This document shows, piece by piece, positions 56,236 through 64,000 of a stretch of DNA of 64,000 nucleotides. Position numbers and translations under genes: made by a program. Below the pieces are notes generated by a model. That model ran no database searches, was not told where the DNA came from, and saw nothing but the letters and a program-made list of their open reading frames with translations. The stretch is from Ophiosphaerella korrae (taxonomy: Eukaryota > Ascomycota > Dothideomycetes > Pleosporales > Phaeosphaeriaceae), in the NCBI GenBank assembly GCA_028456385.1, contig JALNQF010000022.1, positions 310,001 through 374,000 of the forward strand. The letters run 5' to 3'. Each line of letters starts with the position of its first letter. Position 1 is the stretch's first letter.

Positions 56236-58993
56236 AAAAGATTAAGACGGAAAGTGGAAGAGAGGTAAACAAGGAGAAAGAGAGCAGAAACCAGGTCAAG
56301 AAAGCGCAGAGTCAAAAGGCCAAATAAAAGCTGCCGAAAAAATATGCTAAGCAGAGGCAGGCTTGAGCATGGGAGCTTTGTTGACGGTCCACACGCATGA
56401 CCGAGGAGAAATTGAAAAGTTTGCACAGCGTAGATATACATAGGGATTGTAGAATATGTCTGAACAAAATTTGTGACTTTTATGAATGCAAACAAAACCC
56501 ACATATATGTTTGGAAGCAAGTAGCGTTGTGGACATTTTGTTAAGCTACATTTTTTCCCTATTTCGTGAGGCGTACATTGAGACTTCCCAAAATAAACAC
56601 TTCATCGACGTTTCCATTGGTCCACTTTCATATAATTTATGTTCACCGTTACCGGGAGCCGGGCTTAGGAGAGTGAATGACAGTGAGTGTTGCCGATATA
56701 TTAAGAACCTTAAAGGAAATAGAAGGGAAGATGCAGTATCCTCGCAATATATAACTAGGCATCTAGGCCAAGACTCTTGCTAAGCCTAAGCCCACAATGA
56801 CCCTTAGGATCGGTTCAGACGTCAGCAAAATCGAGCTAGGAATCTGCTCCCCACCAGTATCTCAAAAGAGACAATATATTCTTACACTATACCTATCCAG
56901 ACTATAAGAATTGCCACACTTTCCTAGACAGCAGCCTGAGATTTCCTCGTACCATATAAGGAGTGCTCTGGGATGCAATGATATAATTCAACAGTGACAC
57001 TATAATAGGAACATTAGAAAACACTACCTAAGGATATGAGGGACGCGCCAAGTTAATACTGAAGAAAATAGTAGTAAAAATAAGTGGAAATGGTACATAT
57101 TACGTATGTTGCCCAGGACATGTAAATTTAAAGCATCGTTTAGAGACATACAACGGTAATTTGTGTATGTGTTTTAGGATCATCGCTTTGGGATTTCTCT
57201 GTTTGCGCTTTTGCGTTTCCTGTATATAACCTCGCCTCATACATAAAAGACAGGATAGATTACTACTAAGAAGGTAGTAATTTATCTTAAACGATATAAA
57301 CATATCCTACTATCCTCTCCTGTAAAGTCCTATATCCTTACATTTGTATAGTAGGTTTGGCTAAGGCTAGATGCGGTGTGGAACTCGTATCTTTAGTAAG
57401 TTATTCTAGTACTTAGGATGAGACAAGAACGTACATGTCTATGTTTGACTAAAATTTTGCGAATTTCTTGGTAATGTAAGGAGCAGTAAATTTGTTTGAA
57501 GGTAAGCTGTGGAAAAGGTAGTTATCTTCCTTATTTGTTTGGAGCAGAGCAAGATGAGATATAAGGTAGCTTATCTGTAGAAATATACTTCAAGTTTTGG
57601 GGTTGGGGATGCCTTACGCTTTCCGATCTGAACTTTGGATGTTCTCTTTTAGTGATAAGTAACTTGCACAGCCTGTCTATCTCGAATATGTTACGAGTGA
57701 TGCTGGAGAGAATTGGAGACCAATGAAGCTTTTCTGGAGCACACCTAGTGAAAAGCGAAACCTCTATACGAAAAATTGTTCCCCAAGAGTCAATGATATT
57801 GCCGAGATAATCGAGGAAGTTATGTATGGTCTCGATGGCATAACTGAGCATTTGGGTATTTGTCCTTTGCCTGTCATCTTCAAACGCGTGTTAAGGGTTT
57901 CTATTAGAGCCCCGTATTTCGTGGTAATCTGGTCAATTCTCCGATCGATTTTTAATAAAAAGTATCCTTGCGGGTCGAAAATTGATATTTTCATGGTACT
58001 CCGACTCCCTAGAGGTGGATCCGACCCATCACTGGTATATTCATTCTATAGGGGCATTAGATAAGTTTGGCGCTCTTTCTCAGAGCCAAAACATATATCC
58101 ACCAAAAAGAGTTCACTCTAGTACGTTTCATAAGGCCCCTATGATAGCGACAAGGTTTTTGCTTCATGATAACGCAAACCTTCCTGGCCTCTTGAAGAAT
58201 CACGTAATGGTAGCTGTCAAATTTTTCTTAGTTACGCTCTACACACTTTTTGTGGATCCTTGGTTGTGAAAAGAGACCCGTGACTGTTTGTGTTTCGGAG
58301 GAGTATACATGTCAATTCATTTTCCTTATTGTAGTGACGTTCAAGATCTACTTTCCTCTTAGATATCTATACAAACAATTACATATCAAAATTACAGGAC
58401 GTCTTACACAGGTAGCAGCAATGACCAATATACCTGCTGAGATGATGTTTGATATAGACGTATAACAGTGATAAGCACTCTTTCATGCATCTCATAGCAT
58501 ATCGAACTTGGGCGACGCAACAAAGCAACCACTGTTTTCCGACCTTAGCAATATAAACCGACACGTTTCTATAGCCCAAGGTCATATTAGTTGACATTGC
58601 GCTAAACGTCTGCAATTATGAGCAACATTACGAGAATGTATTGCTGAAACACACAAGACACGCAGCGAGCTAGCGCTTGATGGGGTTACAATCACAAGTA
58701 TCGGCCAGCTGGGGGATAGGGGTCAGTATGCTTGGTTTTGTGTAGATTGCTCTTGCGGATCTAGGACTTAGAGTAACACCAACATAACTACAGTGACTGT
58801 GGAGATGGTCCTTATAGAGCCTTCCAGCATGCCTACGTGTTTTATGAATATACAAAATGCTCGTCCTGCACAGTAGAGATAAGGTAGTGCGGTTAGGCAT
58901 CTGCCAAGTGTTAGAAATCTGCAGTACGTACATGTACGATAGCCATAAATATTTTGATGTTTGTTATCGAAGGTACCCGCTTTCGAGACACGC
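56236..58993. other. Second AT-rich gene-poor block
   Basis: Strongly AT-rich sequence of 2.7 kb. Minus-strand frames at about 57531-57851 and 57764-57994, and a plus frame 56397-56783, have protein-like composition (for example NFLDYLGNIIDSWGTIFRIE) but no family I can name with confidence; a decayed gene, possibly of NLR type, is one reading. No intact transposon, terminal repeat or transposase domain was seen. Confidence 0.45.
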
Positions 58994-60040
58994 CTATTCT
59001 TTCTTCTCTTCAGACCCCTTCTCTTTTTCCTCCATGTCCATTCTTCGCCCCTCCACGGTAAAGTAGAGACTCTTACTCGCACCTTCAATTGTACTCGTAA
59101 TACTTCCACCAACGCCTTGAAGTATATGCACCAGTTGTGCTCGCAGTCCGTCAATACCACCTTCGATGCCTCCAACCCACTTTGTACCGTCGATATCAAA
59201 TACTTTGCCTTCTACTCTTGCACCAAGAAGCATGAGCTTTTGCAATCCTTGCTGTACCACAGGCTCATAGTAATCTGGGTTTACCTTGCGACTTGGTGCG
59301 GCGAAACTAGGCTTGGAAGGAGAAAGGATAGAGAGGACGGTTTTCAGGTACTGTGGGGTAACAGAGGGAAAGGCTACGACAGCGAGAGGACCTGAAAGAA
59401 GAGGCTCGAGCTCGAGCTTGAGTTTGCGATTATTTGCAATCTCGTAGGCGTGTCGTGAGAGGCCATGTGTAAAGCGCTCATCCTCTCTTTGATTGGTTGT
59501 TTGTGGTATCTGTGCACTCGTTTGTGTTTGAGGATCTGTTGGATGTTGCGCATAGTCGAGATTTGTGGATTCAGGGTTGTAGAACTCGACAATTCGCAAT
59601 GCGCTTGCGAAAATGTTGGTTTGGATGATCTGGAGCCTGATCTCTTCTGCTAATTGGTTTTGACCGTTCTTTGCCCTCTCAGTGTCCAGTTTGCGCAGCG
59701 CCATTGCAAGTTCTCTCCTTATGCTCATCAATTCCACAGCTTTGACATTGTTATGTTGAAATATCAAGATCAATGGCGATGATCTTAGCAGCGATTGATA
59801 TTGTCTATGCAGCTGCGTCTTGCGGACTTCCGGTGGCTTGTGAGAAGGGGGCTGGGTTGGCGGGTATCGTAAGACTGGGGGTACTGAGCGATTTTGCTGC
59901 GAGATCAAAGGAGCTGGTGTGATAACCGAAGCTGTTGCTACTGATGCATAGCCTGCGGCCGCTGGTAGGGAGCGTGGTGAGGGAGAATTTGTGCAGCGTC
60001 CACAGATAGTACGCGGGCGGAAGCGTATCCGAGGTGGCAT
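58994..60040 (-). CDS. MRPL11: Mitochondrial large-subunit ribosomal protein uL10m
   Basis: Single exon, 348 aa. Start MPPRIRFRPRTICGRC is an arginine-rich presequence. The L10 core includes LILIFQHNNVKAVELMSIRR (~90-112), VVAFPSV and LQKLMLLGARVEGKV (~265), WVGGIEGGIDGLRAQLV. These match fungal uL10m (yeast Mrpl11), the stalk-base protein of the mitochondrial large subunit. A Q/T-rich insertion (~165-195) separates the core helices. The C-terminal E/K tail is short and charged. Divergent from the mitochondrial prolyl-tRNA synthetase, 298 bp between starts. Confidence 0.91.
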   Translation of the reverse strand: MPPRIRFRPRTICGRCTNSPSPRSLPAAAGYASVATASVITPAPLISQQNRSVPPVLRYPPTQPPSHKPPEVRKTQLHRQYQSLLRSSPLILIFQHNNVKAVELMSIRRELAMALRKLDTERAKNGQNQLAEEIRLQIIQTNIFASALRIVEFYNPESTNLDYAQHPTDPQTQTSAQIPQTTNQREDERFTHGLSRHAYEIANNRKLKLELEPLLSGPLAVVAFPSVTPQYLKTVLSILSPSKPSFAAPSRKVNPDYYEPVVQQGLQKLMLLGARVEGKVFDIDGTKWVGGIEGGIDGLRAQLVHILQGVGGSITSTIEGASKSLYFTVEGRRMDMEEKEKGSEEKKE

Positions 60041-60338
60041 CCTGGACTACTGGTTAGCATTTGTGTTGGCCCTAGTAGCTTGATAGATGTGCCCAAACGT
60101 ACTTGATATGTGGTTCCTGCTCAATTGGGACATGGAAAAATGTCGAGAGATCAACTTTCGTTTGGATATTTGGGTGGCCTGTGCTCATCCTTCACCACGG
60201 CAGCTATCTGGAAGTCGCAACATCGCAACCCACGGATTGCACCCTTTGTAACTGGACATCTTCCATACTTATTTTTGGTCCGATAATCTAACTGCCCAAG
60301 TTCGAATCCGAAGGAGTTGTTTCTTAGATCGAGCGCCA
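60041..60338. promoter_or_regulatory. Shared promoter of uL10m and mt-ProRS
   Basis: 298 bp between divergent starts of two mitochondrial translation genes. No factor site assigned. Confidence 0.5.
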
Positions 60339-62204
60339 ATGACAGTGCATATATGGCGTGCGAGACACTACTCGAGTGTAGCGCTGAATACCTTGAAATG
60401 GCGTCCAGCCAGAAATGGTAGATATATAGCAGTAAGTTTTCATGACCATAGCTTATAATTGCGAACCTTGGAGATAACCGATTCAAGACAGATTCAAGAT
60501 CACGTTTGTCGAAATTCTGGGCTCCAACTGGAGGACTCTCCCCTCACGATGCAGAACAGGGTTCGCTCTCAAAAGACATTGCAAATGTCAAGTATATTAC
60601 CTAACATTTCAAAGGCGATTCTCATGCCCTTCTTGTATCCGGTGGCTTTCTGCGCCAGGTACATAACTTCTCATTTATGACCAAGACTATGAACTAATCA
60701 CTGGGATTAGGCTCATTCAGGCGTCTTCCACCTCCTTCCTCTTGGTCTACGTGTGCAGAATAAGCTGGAGGCTTTAATAGACAAGCACATGCACTCAATT
60801 GGTGCATCGAAAGCATCTCTCTCTTCAATCACCACAGAAACACTATGGCAACAATCTGGACGCTATTCATCTAACTCGGAGTTATTACGGATCGAAGACC
60901 GTAGAAAATCTAACTTCCTTCTATCGCCTACCCATGAAGAAGAAATCACAGTTTTAGTGGCTGGAATGGTTCATTCATATAAGGACCTACCACTTCGGCT
61001 ATACCAAATCGGCCGTAAATACCGAGATGAACGACGGCCCCGACAAGGCCTGCTACGCGCCAAAGAATTCGTGATGAAAGATTTATACACATTCGACCAT
61101 TGCCCCGATGCTGCGCTTGATACGTACGAAGCCGTTCGACAAGCTTACAACAACCTATTCAATGAGCTTAAACTTCCTTACATAGTAGCCGATGCCGACT
61201 CCGGCAGCATGGGCGGTAAACTCAGCCACGAGTATCATTTTGTATCACCTAAAGGCGAAGATAATGTTTGGTCATGTTCGTCTTGCTCGTACGTTGCGAA
61301 TGAAGAACTTGTAACCAAGAAACCCCTAGCTGTCAACGCAGCCCCAAGACACCTTATGTTTACTGGCATAAGCACGGATCGCAAACAAAGAATCCACATA
61401 TCTATCCCGCATCTCCCATGGATGCCTCAAACAAACAACCAAAACTTGAGGTGGGACCACATTGGCAACTACGTGAACTTGCACGCCGTCAAGCGCGCGC
61501 TACCCGAGACCTGTGACCTAGACACCGGCATCGAAGTCACAGCGCTCAACGAAGAACTCAACAAGGATCGAGACCCTAACACAGACATTCACATTACTGA
61601 CGCGCGCCTCTCCACGTCACACAACCAAGAAGCCATCGGCGATATAACCGTCACCCGACCTGGAGACTCCTGTCCAAAATGCAACCACGGCACCCTTGAC
61701 GTCAAAAAAGCAATTGAAGTAGGCCATACATTTCACCTTGGAACGCGCTACTCAGAGCCACTCAATGCTCTCGTCGCCCTACCCGACGGTGAGACGCGAG
61801 AACCAATGCACATGGGATGTCACGGCATCGGCGTATCGCGTTTGATAGGCGCGATTGCATCTCTCCTTTCAGACAGAAAAGGCCTTCAATGGCCAAGAGT
61901 CATCGCGCCGTATGAAGTCGTCATGTTAGCGGGGACACAAATAGACAAGGAGGCCGCGTTAGAGGTGTATGATGTGTTGTATGGAAATGGGGACATTGAT
62001 CTTGTATTTGATGATAGGGAGAATAAGGGGCTGGGGTGGAAGTTGAAGGATGCGGACCTGGTGGGATATACGGTCGTTGTTGTGGTTGGGAAAGGGTGGA
62101 AGGAGCGAAAGGTGGAAGTTCAGTGTAGGAGGTTGGGAATTAGAAAGGAAGTTAGATTGGAGGATTTGAGGTGTGAGGTACAGGCGCTGTTGCAACAACT
62201 GTGA
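60339..62204 (+). CDS. AIM10: Mitochondrial prolyl-tRNA synthetase
   Basis: Charges mitochondrial tRNA-Pro. Four exons: 60339-60431, 60488-60560, 60615-60658 and 60711-62204, with introns of 56, 54 and 52 bp. Exon 1 gives MTVHIWRARHYSSVALNTLK, a good presequence. The joins read SRLSKFWAPTGGL, EQGDSHALLV and FLRQAHSGVFHLLPLGLR, the conserved class II N-terminus. Product 567 aa. Intron 2 has the weak donor GTTCGC and acceptor AAAG but skipping it would leave a stop. Motif 2 is RYRDERRPRQGLLRAKEF near 150; motif 3 GCHGIGVSRLIGAI near 440; the anticodon-binding domain follows (VVVVVGKGWKERKV). Insertion-domain elements are reduced, as in yeast Aim10. Confidence 0.9.
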
Positions 62205-62745
62205 ATTGTATTGTTTAGTTAGATACGTGTACATAAACCCTCCTCGCGGGTTAGTAGACAACCATTGCACATATGTAGATAAAAGACGAATAATGAAGCA
62301 GCAGCATCTGGGATCACGGTGACTACGATTCAACTCGTTTTCATTCTATGATTCATGCAAGAATCCTAAAGGGTATCATAAGGCTCAAGCTCAAACCCGC
62401 CCGAGTATGCACAGCCCGTCATCTTCAATACTAATGAGAAGGGTCAAAAACTACACCAATTCACAAACATTCCGAAGTACTGTTTCCTCCAACGCCTAAT
62501 GGTGCCTAGTATATTTATAGTAGAAAGAAGTCATCATTGCTCCCACTCCGCATTATGCGAATAAAACTGATGTGGTGTTGATAAAGCGGCCCTTGCGGCC
62601 AAACCCGACACCACCGTTGTTTACGTTCGTAATCCATTTCCCGATATCTAAACTCCGGCTAAAGGCAAGTAATCCGAAAACCAGGGTTCTGGTAAGGTCT
62701 CGATGTCTCGATGTCTCGATGTCTCGATTTGAATGGATGTCGATG
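62205..62745. other. Intergenic, convergent
   Basis: 540 bp between convergent stop codons of mt-ProRS and Med19. Contains the 8-bp tandem repeat listed separately. Nothing else recognised. Confidence 0.5.
62698..62728. repeat. 8-bp tandem repeat (CGATGTCT)
   Basis: The unit CGATGTCT is repeated three times plus a partial copy, just downstream of the Med19 stop codon on its 3' side. Confidence 0.85.
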
Positions 62746-63903
62746 TTATCGTCGTGCGCCGCCTACTTCAACTGAATGCGATGTTCTTTCAAATTGGAGC
62801 TTCCGCCTCTTCGCCAGGTTTCCCTGGGCGTTATCCTCTCCTCCTGTTGAATCTGCCCCGAAGTCATCGTTATACCCCTCACCATACCCTTGGAAGGTGG
62901 CGTCTGTGTATTGTCGTTTCGACCCCGATCTTTCAGGTCGCGTTGCGCCTTTCCCCGCGGCGGAGTTTCCTGGCGTCGGGGCGGCCGAGGTATGCGGTGT
63001 TGGGCGATGTGGAGGCCCATCTTGCGGCTTAGGTTTTACTACATCGTCTGTACCAATATATGTCCTGTATCGATTGGTATCTGAGGGGGGAAGCGGTCCA
63101 GGGCCCATGCCGCCAAGTGCACTGTCGAGGAGATGGGCAAATCCTCGGTCTAGCGCCGTCTCTTCAGAGTTCAATGCCTTGTTTATCTCTTTCCCCTGTA
63201 CCTTGAGAAGATGCCATTCCTCTGGAGGGACACTGGCTGGCATACTGAAAACATGCTCCATTTTCTGGGCCTTTGGCTTGCCCGCAATTTGCATCTGCTT
63301 GATATGCCCTTCGTATGACTTTCTGAGTTTGTTGATCTTTTCGCCAGTCACTGGGTCATTTCGCGCTACTGATCTGGCCAGAGGATCTAGACTGTAGAGT
63401 CTGAAGAGATTTTGCGAGCCATGCGGTCTCGAAAGCTCGCACGTGGACTGGGCAACTTTGAACAGCTGGCCTCCACTGACGCCTTCAGCAGCCTTCAAGC
63501 CTCCTTTTGCAGAAAACTCGGGTCGCGCTTGCCGATTGTGGTTTGACCGCCTGCGATGGGGCGATTGCAGGATGTCGTCTTCAGCACTGTCCCCCATTAG
63601 GGCATCGCCATCGCTATCGATGGTGGCCGAAGAGAAGACGCCGGTGGTGCTGGCGGGAGTGGGAAATAGATGTGGATTGGCCGTGGACACGGCGGACTGC
63701 GAGAGAGTGGGTGTCTTCATGGTAGCAGGGCCTCCATTGGCCTGCGAATTCATCGAAAGGTAGGGTGGGGAGGTAGGTGTGCGCGGATGGGAGGGTGTCT
63801 TTGTGTGGCCGCTCGCTTTGGCGGCAACGTCAAAGGGCGGTGATGCGGGAGAAAAACGGCCTGTCGAATCCAGTCGTTGGCGTTTGGCACTGGGATCCGA
63901 CAT
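62746..63903 (-). CDS. MED19: Mediator complex subunit 19 (Med19/Rox3)
   Basis: Head-module subunit of Mediator. Single exon of 385 aa; the start is MSDPSAKRQRL at 63903, exactly the fungal Med19 beginning; the frame is open upstream without need. Residues 1-145 are S/P/T-rich (RFSPASPPF is conserved). The core (~150-260) contains NLFRLYSLDPLARSVARNDP, TGEKINKLRKSYEGHIKQM and, later, PEEEW-like PPEEWHLLKVQG, matching Med19 of other filamentous fungi. The C-terminus is basic and disordered (KRRKLQFERTSHS), with an acidic/glycine insert. Its role is to join the Mediator head and middle and contact pol II. Confidence 0.92.
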   Translation of the reverse strand: MSDPSAKRQRLDSTGRFSPASPPFDVAAKASGHTKTPSHPRTPTSPPYLSMNSQANGGPATMKTPTLSQSAVSTANPHLFPTPASTTGVFSSATIDSDGDALMGDSAEDDILQSPHRRRSNHNRQARPEFSAKGGLKAAEGVSGGQLFKVAQSTCELSRPHGSQNLFRLYSLDPLARSVARNDPVTGEKINKLRKSYEGHIKQMQIAGKPKAQKMEHVFSMPASVPPEEWHLLKVQGKEINKALNSEETALDRGFAHLLDSALGGMGPGPLPPSDTNRYRTYIGTDDVVKPKPQDGPPHRPTPHTSAAPTPGNSAAGKGATRPERSGSKRQYTDATFQGYGEGYNDDFGADSTGGEDNAQGNLAKRRKLQFERTSHSVEVGGARR

Positions 63904-64000
63904 GAATACTGCACTGGGCGGCAATCCGACGGGCAGGCGGGGGCGTGGAGGCGTGCGGCGGGCGTGCAAAGCTGGGCAAGGTGCTTATGATGAGCGCTTG

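Noticed and set aside
60290..60315. AGTTCGAATCCG resembling a tRNA T-loop
   Set aside because: No upstream A-box or cloverleaf; it lies in the 5' UTR/promoter of the mitochondrial ProRS gene.

Overview
The window is a piece of a filamentous ascomycete nuclear chromosome. Evidence: genes on both strands, short spliceosomal introns (about 46-194 bp) with GT..AG ends and CTAAC/CTAAT-like branch sites, long disordered fungal proteins, and housekeeping proteins of clear Pezizomycotina type (Med16, Med19, Kcs1-type kinase, Hst3/4-type sirtuin, HET domain). The proteins and the recurring CCTAGG-type motifs look most like Dothideomycetes, probably Pleosporales; that placement is inference. No bacterial features, rRNA, convincing tRNA, CRISPR or intact transposon were seen.

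Layout. 0.6-8 kb: a large disordered orphan protein and an inositol polyphosphate kinase (Kcs1 type). 8.4-14 kb: tRNA m2G10 methyltransferase Trm11, a mitochondrial-type rhomboid, and a PI-PLC-X phosphodiesterase. 14.5-22 kb: Hst3/Hst4-like sirtuin and Mediator Med16 (divergent), then a mitochondrial hotdog thioesterase. 22.4-28.7 kb: TIM44 and mitoribosomal uS11m (divergent), a PPPDE/DeSI peptidase, and the ATPase Ola1. 30.8-33.3 kb: a kelch-type single-pass membrane protein. 33.3-37.1 kb: a long stretch without a gene. 37.1-45.9 kb: ribosomal protein uL24 (RPL26) and an AT-hook/C2H2 protein (divergent), the tiny oligosaccharyltransferase subunit Ost4 and Tma46/DFRP1 (divergent), and a phenol-hydroxylase-type FAD monooxygenase. 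45.9-50 kb: an AT-rich, gene-poor block holding a decayed HET-domain gene. 50-53.4 kb: a G-patch protein and an SDR (divergent), and a small predicted GPI-anchored protein. 53.4-59 kb: a second AT-rich block with a frameshifted RNase III-domain gene. 59-64 kb: mitoribosomal uL10m and mitochondrial prolyl-tRNA synthetase (divergent), and Mediator Med19.

Most genes are independent housekeeping functions. Themes: mitochondrial biogenesis (rhomboid, thioesterase, TIM44, uS11m, uL10m, mt-ProRS, two pairs sharing short divergent promoters), translation (uL24, Tma46, Ola1, Trm11) and transcription/chromatin (Med16, Med19, sirtuin, AT-hook protein). The two AT-rich blocks are where genes are broken. 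I reconstructed splice junctions by eye from reading frame, splice signals and family similarity; the joined frames close without stops in every spliced gene except the RNase III-domain gene. All stated lengths come from those models. I found no clear new multi-gene system; the most unusual items are the broken genes, two catalytic-site departures, and several small or split genes that simple ORF calling would miss.
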